Shown: positions 1 to 7,936 of the stretch, piece after piece
Layout: each line of letters begins with the position of its first letter
Position numbering within the stretch: position 1 is the first letter of the stretch
Source of the DNA: Ectopseudomonas oleovorans
GTDB lineage: Bacteria; Pseudomonadota; Gammaproteobacteria; Pseudomonadales; Pseudomonadaceae
Assembly (NCBI RefSeq): GCF_003052605.1
Contig: NZ_QASO01000112.1
Coordinates: forward strand, 29,105 to 93,104
Length of the DNA: 64,000 nt
Direction: 5' to 3'
Program-made: the position numbers and the translations under genes
Notes under the pieces: generated by a model
What the model was told of the DNA's origin: nothing
What the model saw: only the letters and a program-made list of their open reading frames with translations
Database searches by the model: none

Positions 1-1079
1 GCGAAGAGGCGCTGGCCAAGCTCAACGACAAGATCGCCCATGCGGTGATCAACAGTCATGAGGCGGCCACTGCCGAGTTCACCCGCAACCCGGACGCCCA
101 GGTGCCCGGCGCAGCCATGCGCGAGGCGATCAGCGAGGCGGTGGGCGAGGGCAAGACTCGCTTTGTCGACGCTACTCGCCTGGCCACTCGCCTGCTCGGC
201 GATAGCATCGCCACCAACCTGTTCATGCTCGGCTATGCCTATCAGTTGGGCCTGGTGCCGGTATCGGCCGAAGCGCTGAACAAGGCCATCGAGCTCAACG
301 GCGTGTCCGTTCAACTCAACCAGCAGGCCTTCCTCTGGGGCCGTCGCGCCGCACATGATCTGGCTGCGGTGGAAAAACTCGCCGCGCCCAAGGTCGTCGA
401 AGCGCCGCATTGCAGCACGCTGGAGGAAATCGTCGCCGACCGCATGCAGCGTCTGAACGACTACCAGAATGCCGCTTATGCCGAGCGCTACCGTGAGCTG
501 GTCGAGCGTGTGCGCAAGGTCGACACCGATGCGCAGCAGCGCCTGAGCAAGGCCGTAGCACGCTATTACTTCAAGCTGCTGGCCTACAAGGACGAGTACG
601 AAGTGGCGCGGCTGTACAGCGATGCCACCTTCCGCAAGCAGCTCGAAGCCCAGTTCGAAGGTGACTACCGGCTGCAGCTCCACCTGGCGCCGAGCTGGCT
701 GAGCAAGCCCGATGCGGTTACCGGCCAGCCACGCAAGCGCAGCTTCGGCCCCTGGATGCTCAAGGCATTCGGCGTGCTGGCGCGCTTCAAGTTCCTGCGT
801 GGCAGCGTGCTCGATCCGTTCGGCCACAGTGCAGAGCGTCGCTTGGAGCGCGAGCTGATCGAGGAGTACGAAGCCAACGTGGCCTACCTGCTCGCCGAGC
901 TCAACACTGGTAACTACCGCACGGCGGTGGCGCTGGCCGAGATTCCCGAGCAGATCCGCGGCTACGGTCACGTCAAGGAAGCGGCACTGGCCAAGGCGCG
1001 TCAGCAGGCGACGCAGCTCAAGGCACGCCTGACCGTCAGCGAGATCGCCGCTGTGCAGCTGTTCGAACCGGCTGCCTGA
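1..1079 (+). CDS. Indolepyruvate ferredoxin oxidoreductase family protein, C-terminal part (partial at window edge)
   Basis: The reading frame is open from the first bases of the window, so this is the 3' part of a longer gene; a GTG at 45 is probably internal. About 359 residues are visible. They resemble the C-terminal region of the large fused indolepyruvate:ferredoxin oxidoreductases (about 1,150 residues in Pseudomonas), which oxidatively decarboxylate aryl/branched 2-oxoacids to acyl-CoA with ferredoxin as acceptor. Recognisable stretches include RYYFKLLAYKDEYEVARL, SFGPWMLKAFGVLARFKFLR and the LNTGNYRTAVALAEIPEQIRGYGHVKE tail. The TPP and gamma domains would lie upstream, outside the window. 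The next gene downstream begins like a leucine dehydrogenase, which fits an amino-acid degradation operon. The family call rests on remembered similarity, not on a search. Confidence 0.8.
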   Translation, partial: EEALAKLNDKIAHAVINSHEAATAEFTRNPDAQVPGAAMREAISEAVGEGKTRFVDATRLATRLLGDSIATNLFMLGYAYQLGLVPVSAEALNKAIELNGVSVQLNQQAFLWGRRAAHDLAAVEKLAAPKVVEAPHCSTLEEIVADRMQRLNDYQNAAYAERYRELVERVRKVDTDAQQRLSKAVARYYFKLLAYKDEYEVARLYSDATFRKQLEAQFEGDYRLQLHLAPSWLSKPDAVTGQPRKRSFGPWMLKAFGVLARFKFLRGSVLDPFGHSAERRLERELIEEYEANVAYLLAELNTGNYRTAVALAEIPEQIRGYGHVKEAALAKARQQATQLKARLTVSEIAAVQLFEPAA

Positions 1080-1160
1080 GCTGCAAAACCATCCCTTTTG
1101 CCACTCTCTCCCGTACGGGAGAGGGGCGGCTTTTTACGACCAGATAACCGAGGTAACCCG

Positions 1161-1286
1161 ATGTCCGTCTTCAATCACGTCGACTTCGATCAGCACGAAC
1201 AGGTGGTCTCACGATTCGACAAGCTCAAGAGAAATTACGAGAGCGTGGTGGCCATGGCCTGCGCCTTCCTATGGTTGCCCATGTAA
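1161..1286 (+). pseudogene. Chimeric remnant: 5' end of a Leu/Glu/Phe/Val dehydrogenase gene fused to the 3' end of an IS5-type transposase
   Basis: A small ORF starts at ATG 1161 after an AGGTAACCCG leader. Its first ~16 residues (MSVFNHVDFDQHEQVV) match the beginning of leucine/Glu-Leu-Phe-Val dehydrogenases, which normally continue into a FCxDxxxGLKAIIAIH segment. Here the frame instead switches into RFDKLKRNYESVVAMACAFLWLPM and stop, the typical C-terminus of IS5-family DDE transposases. The simplest reading is that an IS5-like element inserted after codon ~16 and a later deletion removed the rest of the dehydrogenase and most of the IS. The ORF is unlikely to encode a functional protein. 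A longer in-frame start exists at 1098 but overlaps a GC-rich leader and adds no recognisable sequence. The two identities are from memory of the families. Confidence 0.7.
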
Positions 1287-1322
1287 AACGGCAACAGGCC
1301 CTAGGAAGTGGATGGTGGCGAC

Positions 1323-1351
1323 ATGACAAATGCGCGTGTCGCCGCTAAGAT
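1323..1351 (+). promoter_or_regulatory. Probable sigma-70 promoter of tRNA-Arg
   Basis: ATGACA (1323-1328) and TAAGAT (1346-1351) are each one base from the -35 and -10 consensus and are separated by exactly 17 bp. A GC-rich discriminator (GCGGCCCGG) follows, as is usual for stringently controlled stable-RNA promoters. Predicted start is near 1358, about 20 bp before the mature tRNA. Confidence 0.7.
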
Positions 1352-1379
1352 GCGGCCCGGCCGTTGCCAATACGGCCGT

Positions 1380-1454
1380 GTCCCCTTAGTTCAACGGATA
1401 GAATAAGCCCCTCCTAAGGGCTAGATGCTGGTTCGATTCCAGCAGGGGACGCCA
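1380..1454 (+). tRNA. tRNA-Arg (anticodon CCT)
   Basis: The sequence folds as a standard cloverleaf. The acceptor stem is GTCCCCT (1380-1386) paired with AGGGGAC (1444-1450). The anticodon stem is AGCCC/GGGCT around the loop CTCCTAA, placing anticodon CCT at 1413-1415, which decodes AGG. The T stem is GCTGG/CCAGC with loop TTCGATT. The discriminator G and CCA are encoded (1451-1454). tRNA genes of this kind are common attachment sites for P4-type integrases, and a broken integrase lies about 160 bp downstream in the same orientation, so the 3' half of this gene was probably an attB site. Confidence 0.96.
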
Positions 1455-1497
1455 AATGATTGACTCTATCTGTCTATAGAAGTCTACGAATCCCAGT

Positions 1498-1525
1498 AAA
1501 GCCGGCCACTTGAGCCGGCTTTGTT
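1498..1525 (+). terminator. Rho-independent terminator after tRNA-Arg
   Basis: A perfect 9-bp stem AAAGCCGGC (1498-1506) / GCCGGCTTT (1514-1522) with a 7-nt loop is followed by GTTGT. It lies 44 bp after the tRNA and would end its transcript. Confidence 0.7.
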
Positions 1526-1615
1526 GTATCCGGCTGTCTACTATTGTCTCTGTACATATCCACGTTTTAGGAAGACGTTTAGGGATACGCCGGTTCGATA
1601 AGGGTACGTATTCCT

Positions 1616-2447
1616 ATGGCACGCCCAGTCACCCCTCTGACAGATTCCAAGTGTGAGGCTGCCAAGCCGCGCGAGAAGGCAGCATGGGCTGATCGACAGT
1701 AACCCGGCCAACGACCTGGTGGGCGCCACGGCCACCCGCAAGAGTGCCCACCGGCCCGCCTTGCCACTGGATCGCCTACCCGAGCTGCTGCAGCGTATCA
1801 AGGCCGATTCCGGCCGGGCGCTGACCCGGCATGCGGTATCGCTCACCCTGCTGGTGTTTATCCGCTCCAGCGAGCTGCGTTTTGCCCGTTGGAGTGAGAT
1901 CGACACCGTCCGGGCCATGTGGGAGATACCCGGCCAGCGCGAGGCCATCGAGGGCGTCAAGTTCTCCCACCGCGGCGCCAAGATGGGGACTCCGCACCTG
2001 GTACCGCTGAGCCGCCAGACACTGGAGCTGCTGGAACAGGTACGCCAGCTTACCGGCCGTTTCGATCTGGTGTTCCCCGGCGACCATTACCACCACAAGC
2101 CCATGAGCGAGAACACCATCAACAAGGCCCTGCGCCGTATGGGTTATGACACCAAGGTTGATCTGTGCGGCCACGGCTTCCGCACTATGGCCTGTTCCGC
2201 CTTGGTGGAGTCGGGGCTATGGTCGAAGGATGCCGTTGAAAGGCAGATGAGCCACCAAGAGCGCGACACGGTGCGTGGCGCCTACATCCACAAGGCAGAG
2301 CACCTGCAGGAACGCCGGCTGATGTGCCAGTGGTGGGCCGACTACCTCGATGCCAACCGGCAGCAGCACGTCACCCCATACGATTTCGCCCACCGTTGGG
2401 AATGGGTCGGCAACGTGGTGCCGGTCAACTTCGGCAAGTCGGTTTGA
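1616..2447 (+). pseudogene. P4-family tyrosine integrase, internally deleted and frameshifted
   Basis: ATG 1616 opens MARPVTPLTDSKCEAAKPREK, the typical beginning of DUF4102/P4-type integrases, and then hits TAA at 1700. In another frame, from about 1687 to 2447, the C-terminal catalytic domain continues (GLIDSNPANDL onward). It retains the recombinase box-I arginine (FIRSSELRFARW), the HGFR box, the SHQER histidine and the AYIHK tyrosine. About 150-180 residues (the rest of the arm-binding domain, the core-binding domain and the start of the catalytic domain) are missing between the two parts. The junction lies at about 1680-1690. The gene follows a tRNA-Arg in the same direction, the usual arrangement for an integrated island. 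Downstream cargo is absent apart from a decayed IS4 fragment, so this is the relic of a lost genomic island. An open frame from GTG 1653 could give a 264-residue fragment but would lack the DNA-binding arms. Confidence 0.88.
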
Positions 2448-2641
2448 GCATGCAAACCCATCCCCCTGAAAAATTCCTTGTTCTTGGTGTGATTGGTGTT
2501 CCTAGAATGCTTGGAGCCAGTAACCACGGGGCTTTCAGCGATGGAACACAAGAGCGAATAGACAGGAACACGGGCGGCAATGAACACCTGTTGTGTTCCG
2601 GCGTCCTGCCTCAAAAAGGCCGATTCGGCCTGCTCTTGCCT

Positions 2642-2963
2642 GTAAAGGAGCTGATCTACCAAGAGGTTTGGGGGATTGTTGCTGGCCTGCAACATCATTC
2701 GTCGTGAAGCCAGTCAGGCAGCCGTCGCCTTTGGCCGCTCCCCAAGCGACATCCGCTTCAAGCCGGTGGCCCACTACATCGCCGTGCAATTGATCGTGAT
2801 GGCAGCGGCCAACCCGATTTCAGCAACAGGACAACGCTTATCAGCGTTGAGGGCAGGAGTCGGTGGGCTGTTTCTGGATCACCGCCCAAGGCCATCAAGA
2901 GCAAGGACGGTGAAGATTTCATAGACCCGCTACCCGGTGGATCGCAAGGCTACTCCGCTTAAG
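2642..2963 (+). pseudogene. IS4-type transposase, C-terminal fragment with frameshift and stop
   Basis: Residues VKELIYQEVWG are encoded in one frame. After an apparent extra G in the G5 run at about 2670-2674 the match continues one frame over as LLLACNIIRREASQAAVAFG, then IRFKPVAHYIAVQLIVMAAA, and later LFLDHRPRPSRARTVKIS. A TAG at 2922-2924 interrupts it, after which TRYPVDRKATPLK continues in the same frame. This pattern is the C-terminal end of IS4-family transposases (the KTRYPVDRKAAPLK-type tail). The frameshift, the nonsense codon and the missing N-terminal DDE core show the copy is dead. The preceding stretch 2448-2641 shows no gene, only a small AGGCCGA/TTCGGCCT hairpin near 2616-2631. 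Nothing recognisable lies at 2964-3011. Confidence 0.75.
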
Positions 2964-3011
2964 TCAACAGCATTACACGCGAGGTGGGCCTTGCTATCAA
3001 CGCGATGGGTC

Positions 3012-4235
3012 TCAGCTGTCCTTACGCTCTTGTGCCATGCAGGCAGCGGCGGTGAACAGCACGTCGGTGGAAGAGTTCAGCGCGGTTTCTGCCGAGTCCT
3101 GAACGATGCCGATGATGAAGCCGATGGCGACGATCTGCATGGCCACGTCATTGGGGATGCCGAACAGGCTGCAGGCCAGCGGGATCAGCAGCAGCGAGCC
3201 GCCGGCGACACCGGATGCGCCGCAGGCACTGATCGAGGCCAGCACGCTCAGCAGCAGGGCGGTGGGTAGATCGACGGGGATGCCCAGGGTGTGCACTGCA
3301 GCCATGGTCAGCACGGTGATGGTGATGGCGGCACCGGCCATGTTGATGGTGGCGCCCAGCGGAATGGAGACCGAGTAGGTTTCTTCGTGCAGGCCCAGGC
3401 GCTGGCTCAGTTGCAGGTTGACCGGAATGTTGGCGGCCGAGCTACGGGTGAAGAAAGCGGTGATGCCGCTTTCGCGCAGGCAGGTGAACACCAGCGGGTA
3501 GGGGTTGCGACGGATCTTCCAGTACACCAGCGCCGGGTTGACCACCAGGGCCACCAGCAGCATGCAGCCGACCAGCACCACCAGCAGGTGCAGATAACCG
3601 AGCAGGGCGTCGAAGCCGGATTCGGCGAGGGTGGCGGCGACCAGGCCGAAGATCCCCAGCGGCGCCAGGCGGATCACCAGCTTGACGATGGCAGTCACAC
3701 CGTTGGACAGTTCGCCCAGCAGTTGTTTGCTACCGGCGCTGGCATGGCGGAAGGCGAAGCCGAGGCCGATAGCCCAGGCCAGGATACCGATGAAGTTACC
3801 ATTCAGCAGGGCATTGACCGGGTTGTCGACCACGTTCATCAGCAGCGTCTTGAGCACCTCGCCGATGCCGCCGGGGGGCGTCAGTTCAGCAGCCTGGCTG
3901 CTCAGTACCAGCGACGACGGGAAGGCGAAGCTGGCCACCACCGCGACCAGGGCGGCGCTGAAGGTACCGATCAGGTACATCAGCAGGATCGGGCGGATAT
4001 GCGTCTGTTGGCCTTGCTGGTGGTTGGCGATGGACGACATCACCAGGATGAACACCAGTACCGGGGCGACGGCCTTGAGCGCCGAGACGAACACGTTACC
4101 GATGAAGCCGACGGACAGTGCTGCCTGCGGGGCGATTACGGCCAGAGCGATACCTGCCAGCAGGCCGATGATGATCTGCGTCACCAGGCTGGTGCGGTTG
4201 AGTAGCTGCAGGGCAGGGTGAAGGGCTTGGGACAT
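3012..4235 (-). CDS. sstT: Serine/threonine:Na+ symporter SstT
   Basis: The 407-residue product is a member of the dicarboxylate/amino acid:cation symporter family and imports L-serine and L-threonine with Na+. It has the N-terminal [20 protein letters not shown] helix and multiple hydrophobic segments. It also has the serine-rich re-entrant region ([18 protein letters not shown]) and the conserved [16 protein letters not shown] and [17 protein letters not shown] segments that form the substrate/Na+ site. Its length equals E. coli-type SstT (about 410). It reads away from the divergently transcribed MFS gene. The start at ATG 4235 is supported by the [14 protein letters not shown] beginning, though the Shine-Dalgarno is weak (GAGAA). 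It is unrelated to the flagellar genes. Confidence 0.95.
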   Translation of the reverse strand: MSQALHPALQLLNRTSLVTQIIIGLLAGIALAVIAPQAALSVGFIGNVFVSALKAVAPVLVFILVMSSIANHQQGQQTHIRPILLMYLIGTFSAALVAVVASFAFPSSLVLSSQAAELTPPGGIGEVLKTLLMNVVDNPVNALLNGNFIGILAWAIGLGFAFRHASAGSKQLLGELSNGVTAIVKLVIRLAPLGIFGLVAATLAESGFDALLGYLHLLVVLVGCMLLVALVVNPALVYWKIRRNPYPLVFTCLRESGITAFFTRSSAANIPVNLQLSQRLGLHEETYSVSIPLGATINMAGAAITITVLTMAAVHTLGIPVDLPTALLLSVLASISACGASGVAGGSLLLIPLACSLFGIPNDVAMQIVAIGFIIGIVQDSAETALNSSTDVLFTAAACMAQERKDS

Positions 4236-4699
4236 CGCGAGTTCTCTGGTTGCTGGGCGCGTTGCAAGTGGCGTCGGGCCTGGTTCGAGAGGTTTTTCGG
4301 TAGTGCCATGGAGAGCAGGCCGAAAAAATAGCGCGCGACTCTAGCACAGCCGGATCGGGGTTCGTGCGCTGGACGGGCATCTGGACGACAGGGCGCAAGC
4401 CCATGTCGCATCTCTACAAGGCTTGTCTGCCGGCTCTGCCAGGTAGTTGCCGGGGCGGATCAGCAAACCTGCGGCTGGCAGGGTGTGACCCGTGGTCGCT
4501 CGAAGAACAGGAAGAATTGAGGCTACGCTGTACCCTGTGCGGCGCAAGCGAGCGTCTGAATCGTGATGAGTTGGCAATCGAACTGTTCGTTTTCCAGGGC
4601 ATCGAAAGTTGCATCGCCCGCACGCCCCAAGGGCGCCGTCCTAGCCGCGCAGGCCCGCCGCCATTCCCGGTTTCCGTGCACAAGGAGCTTTACCCGTCA
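4236..4699. other. Divergent intergenic region between sstT and the MFS gene
   Basis: This 464-bp gap separates two divergent transporter genes and should hold both promoters. I see no confident sigma-70 or sigma-54 site and no RNA structure. The plus-strand frame of the MFS gene stays open back to 4364, but the extra residues are not transporter-like and a good start exists at 4700. Confidence 0.4.
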
Positions 4700-6007
4700 A
4701 TGCGCTTGATCTGGAAGTCATTCCGCTCGCTCTATTTCGCCACCTTGCTGATGTTGCTCGGCTCTGGCCTGCTCAGTACCTACCTGGCCCTGCGTCTGGC
4801 TGACACCGTGGATGGTCTCTGGGTCGGTGCGCTGATGGCGGCCAATTACTTTGGCCTTGTGCTCGGCGGCAAGCTGGGGCATCGACTGATCGGTCGGGTG
4901 GGGCATATCCGTGCTTACGTGGCCTGTGCCGGCGTAGTCACGGCTGCTGTGCTGGGCCATGGGCTGATCGAGTGGCTGCCATTCTGGCTGTTCCTGCGCA
5001 TGCTGGTGGGCCTGGGCATGATGTGCCAGTACATGGTCATCGAGAGCTGGCTCAACGAGCAGGCTGAAGCCAAGCAGCGGGGCCTGGTGTTCAGTGGCTA
5101 CATGGCGGCCTCCTATCTGGGACTGATCCTTGGCCAGTTGGCTCTGGTCGTACACCCGACGCTAGGGCTGGAGCTGCTGATGCTGGTGGCGCTGTGCTTC
5201 GCGCTGTGCCTGGTGCCGGTGGCACTGACCCGGCGCCTGCACCCGGCCCCCTTGCACCCGGCGCCGCTGGAGCTGCGTTTCTTCCTCAGTCGTGTGCCAC
5301 TGTCGCTGACCACCATCTCGGTGGCCGGTCTGCTGATCGGCTCGTTCTATGGTCTGGCGCCGCTGTACGCCACGCGGATGGGCCTGTCGACCGAGCAGGT
5401 CGGCCTGTTCATGGGCAGCTGCATTCTCGCCGGCCTGCTGGTGCAGTGGCCGCTAGGCTGGCTTTCCGATCGGCATGACCGGGTGCGGCTGATTCGCGGC
5501 TGCTCGGTCTTGCTGCTGCTGGCGGCCTTGCCGCTGGCGGCACTGCCGGAGGTATTCATCGGCTTGCTGTTCGGTGTCGGCTTTCTGGTCAGTCTGATGC
5601 AGTTCAGTCTCTATCCACTGGCGGTGGCCTTGGCCAATGACCATGTGGAGCCGGAACGCCGCGTGTCACTGACGGCCATGCTGCTGGTCACCTTCGGCGT
5701 GGGCGCCTGCATCGGCCCGCTGCTGGCCGGTGTGCTGATGCGTTTCTACGGCGCCAACATGCTCTATGTGTTCGTCAGCGTTTGCGCGTTGATTCTGGTC
5801 TGGCGCATTCGTCCTGAAGTGGTGACCCACCTGCATCAGGTCGATGATGCGCCGCTGCAGCATATGGCCATGCCCGGCAACGTAACCAGCTCGCCACTGG
5901 TCGCCGCTCTCGACCCGCGGGTCGATGAGCAGACGGTACAGGAGCAGATGCAGGAGCCAGCTGCGGCGGGCGAGGAGGAGGTTGAGCCGGACGTGAAGCG
6001 GGGGTAG
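4700..6007 (+). CDS. MFS transporter (YcaD-like family)
   Basis: The 435-residue product has about twelve hydrophobic segments typical of the major facilitator superfamily. These include the N-terminal LYFATLLMLLGSGLLSTYLALRLA, the GLVLGGKLGHRLIGRVGH loop between TM2 and TM3, and a second-half LVQWPLGWLSDRHDRVRLI motif matching the MFS signature A repeat. The layout resembles the YcaD/UMF1-like group with unknown substrate. ATG 4700 is chosen because AAGGAG lies 12 bp upstream and the protein then begins directly before TM1; the longer open frame adds about 112 non-hydrophobic residues. The C-terminal ~60 residues are acidic and cytoplasmic. Substrate cannot be inferred from context. Confidence 0.82.
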   Translation: MRLIWKSFRSLYFATLLMLLGSGLLSTYLALRLADTVDGLWVGALMAANYFGLVLGGKLGHRLIGRVGHIRAYVACAGVVTAAVLGHGLIEWLPFWLFLRMLVGLGMMCQYMVIESWLNEQAEAKQRGLVFSGYMAASYLGLILGQLALVVHPTLGLELLMLVALCFALCLVPVALTRRLHPAPLHPAPLELRFFLSRVPLSLTTISVAGLLIGSFYGLAPLYATRMGLSTEQVGLFMGSCILAGLLVQWPLGWLSDRHDRVRLIRGCSVLLLLAALPLAALPEVFIGLLFGVGFLVSLMQFSLYPLAVALANDHVEPERRVSLTAMLLVTFGVGACIGPLLAGVLMRFYGANMLYVFVSVCALILVWRIRPEVVTHLHQVDDAPLQHMAMPGNVTSSPLVAALDPRVDEQTVQEQMQEPAAAGEEEVEPDVKRG

Positions 6008-6022
6008 TCCGCCGCCAGACTT

Positions 6023-6075
6023 TGTAGGGTGGACTTTAGCCCACGGCGGCCTCCCTTGGTGGACTGAAGCCCACC
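6023..6075. repeat. Dispersed palindromic repeat (GTAGGGTGGACTT type)
   Basis: TTGTAGGGTGGACTTTAGCCCAC is followed at about 20 bp by TTGGTGGACTGAAGCCCACC. The two halves are related imperfect palindromes, a common intergenic repeat style in pseudomonads. It lies between the convergent ends of the MFS gene and flgZ and could act as a bidirectional terminator. Confidence 0.55.
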
Positions 6076-6107
6076 CATCGGGCTTTGCGCGAATGGAGGG
6101 GGTGGGC

Positions 6108-6857
6108 TCAGAAGGGGCCGTCGCTCTCGGTGCGACGCGCCTCGCGTTGCAGCTGATAGACGAAGCGCTCGACCTGACGTTGCTCAAGGCCGTTCAAGCG
6201 ATGAAAACGAGTGCCGACGAACGTCATGTCGACCTTGTCCTCGTATTGCACGTGGCGTAACTCCACGGCGCAGGTCATGTTGCCGAAGGGCAGATAGGCG
6301 GTGAGTCGTTCGTGTACCTGGCCATTACTCAATTGCTGGCTGAGGTTGCTGGCGAAACGCAGTTTGCAGCCGGTGGCCGAGATGTCCAGCAGATGACCTG
6401 CCAGCGGCTCGCGCAGCTTGTCGCCGCTGAGTACGACTTTGATCAGATCGCTCTGCTTCAGAGTTGCACGGAAGGCACTGCGGCGCTGGTGATAGATTAC
6501 CTCACTGGGTAGCGGCGCCCAGTAGCAGGGGGCTCCCTCGAGCTCGCCAAGCCGCACGTCGTGATCACAGGTCCAGGCTACTCGCACCCCGTCGCGGAAC
6601 GCCTCGACGTTGAAGGTTTCGCCTTGCTTGAGAAAACGTTCGCCATCGTTAGGGATGATCTCGTCCAGCGCTAAGCGCGCACGGTCTTTATCGATTTCAA
6701 CCAGGTAGCTTTGGAAGCGCAGGTCGCGCCCCTTGAACTGAATGATCAGGGGGTCATGGTTCTGTTGCAGTTGACGCAGGATGGCAATGATCTCGACGGA
6801 TGTCTTGAGCACCTTGGGCGGCTGAGGACCGCTCTCGTCGTTGAACGCGCTGGACAC
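6108..6857 (-). CDS. flgZ: PilZ-domain flagellar brake protein (YcgR/FlgZ family)
   Basis: The 249-residue product has an N-terminal YcgR-like domain (to about residue 125) and a C-terminal PilZ domain. The c-di-GMP binding signature is present: RRSAFR (RxxxR) at about 125-130, then DISATGCKL (D/NxSxxG) at about 159-167. Proteins of this family bind c-di-GMP and slow or bias the flagellar motor. In pseudomonads the homologue beside flgMN is called FlgZ. The start is GTG 6857; an upstream ATG is out of frame. It lies 90 bp downstream of flgN on the same strand, so it is probably co-transcribed with flgM-flgN from the sigma-28 promoter upstream of flgM, linking c-di-GMP control to late flagellar expression. 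Confidence 0.93.
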   Translation of the reverse strand: MSSAFNDESGPQPPKVLKTSVEIIAILRQLQQNHDPLIIQFKGRDLRFQSYLVEIDKDRARLALDEIIPNDGERFLKQGETFNVEAFRDGVRVAWTCDHDVRLGELEGAPCYWAPLPSEVIYHQRRSAFRATLKQSDLIKVVLSGDKLREPLAGHLLDISATGCKLRFASNLSQQLSNGQVHERLTAYLPFGNMTCAVELRHVQYEDKVDMTFVGTRFHRLNGLEQRQVERFVYQLQREARRTESDGPF

Positions 6858-6947
6858 AGGACGGAACTCTCCGGTTCATGAGCTATAACGGCACTAGCAT
6901 ACTGGCAGAGTGCCTGCATGTCCCTGTGCTTTTTGTTGGGGGATGGC

Positions 6948-7415
6948 TCAGGCCTGGCTGAGCGGTCTTTGCTGCGCGATTCTAGCGGCACCGCCGCGGC
7001 TGTCATAGAGGCCGGGTGTCTCTGCGCCGCGCAGAATGCCGAGGACGCTGCCGACCGAGGCCTGGTTGGCGCGAATCAAGCGCCCATTGCGCAGATTGGC
7101 CTCCTGGCAGCGCTGCAGCAGAGCGGATAACTCTTCACTACGCGCCAGCAGTTGATCGCCCACGGAGGACTTGCTCGCCAGCGCGTTGAGTCCTTCGCGA
7201 TCCGCACTCAGACCGGCATTTTGCAGCAGGCGGCTGCGATCGTTGCCATGCTGCTGAAGCAGGGCAAGCAGAGGTTGTTTTTCGCTGAGAAGGCTATCGA
7301 GGCGCGGCAGGTCGCGTTCGGTGAGGGCCTGGAATTCGTTATCGATCAGCTCAAGCAATTGCTCGGCAGTGCCGATATCGTTGGTGAAGAGGTCAAGCAA
7401 GGCTGTGTCATTCAT
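6948..7415 (-). CDS. flgN: Flagellar export chaperone FlgN
   Basis: The 155-residue, mostly alpha-helical, leucine/glutamine-rich protein has the FlgN family pattern (LLDLFTNDIGTAEQLLELID at the N-terminus, then ALTERDLPRLDSLLSEKQPLL). FlgN binds the hook-filament junction proteins FlgK and FlgL in the cytoplasm and carries them to the export gate. It follows flgM on the minus strand with a 50-bp gap, the standard flgM-flgN arrangement. FlgK and FlgL are encoded about 12 kb away in this window. The Shine-Dalgarno upstream of ATG 7415 is weak. Confidence 0.93.
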   Translation of the reverse strand: MNDTALLDLFTNDIGTAEQLLELIDNEFQALTERDLPRLDSLLSEKQPLLALLQQHGNDRSRLLQNAGLSADREGLNALASKSSVGDQLLARSEELSALLQRCQEANLRNGRLIRANQASVGSVLGILRGAETPGLYDSRGGAARIAQQRPLSQA

Positions 7416-7465
7416 GGCGGGCTCTTGGGGGTCGGGCGTCCAACACCCCCAGCGCAGCCCTGAGA

Positions 7466-7801
7466 CTAGCGCTGGGATTCGAAGTCGAGCAGTTTCTGGG
7501 CGACGCGTTTGCTGTCGACCTGATAGCTACCATCAGCGATGGCCTGTTTCAGCTGGGCCACACGCTCCTTGTTGACGATGGGCTGATCACGCAGCTTCTC
7601 GCCGATTGCTTGCAACTGTTGTGCCTCACGGCTCAGTTGCACCGATTCGCCGCTCTTGGCGTTGGTTTGTTCATCGTTACCGGTGACAGGCGCCTGGTTC
7701 GGCTGTGCCGACTCATTGCGATTGCCAGCCTGAGTCGCGCCGGTACGTCCCGCATTGGCGGGCGTATTGGCATTGTTCAGCCGGTTAAAGTCGATGACCA
7801 T
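7466..7801 (-). CDS. flgM: Anti-sigma-28 factor FlgM
   Basis: The 111-residue protein begins [20 protein letters not shown] and ends in the FlgM helix region ([18 protein letters not shown], then [29 protein letters not shown]). FlgM binds FliA (encoded at 54060) and holds it inactive until hook completion allows FlgM export. The glycine/asparagine/glutamine-rich N-terminal half is the disordered export part. A near-consensus sigma-28 promoter lies 41 bp upstream, giving the classical negative feedback in which FliA drives its own inhibitor. The minus-strand order is flgM-flgN-flgZ. Confidence 0.95.
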   Translation of the reverse strand: MVIDFNRLNNANTPANAGRTGATQAGNRNESAQPNQAPVTGNDEQTNAKSGESVQLSREAQQLQAIGEKLRDQPIVNKERVAQLKQAIADGSYQVDSKRVAQKLLDFESQR

Positions 7802-7841
7802 GATGCAGAACCTCGGACGATATGGTGGACGCTTGCCATGC

Positions 7842-7868
7842 TTCTCGGCTGCTGCCAGGAAAACTTTA
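7842..7868 (-). promoter_or_regulatory. Sigma-28 (FliA) promoter of flgM
   Basis: On the minus strand TAAAGTTT (7868-7861), 11 bp, then GCCGAGAA (7849-7842). This matches the FliA consensus TAAAGTTT-N11-GCCGATAA at all but one position. It lies 41 bp before the flgM start. Confidence 0.9.
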
Positions 7869-7936
7869 GGATTAATTTCATCGCGTCGTTAAGTAGTGTA
7901 GGGAATCGCCAGACCTTTGCGCTACAAGAAACATGC

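Noticed and set aside
4364..4699. N-terminal extension of the MFS gene
   Set aside because: The extra residues are not membrane-like and a proper ribosome site precedes ATG 4700 directly before TM1.
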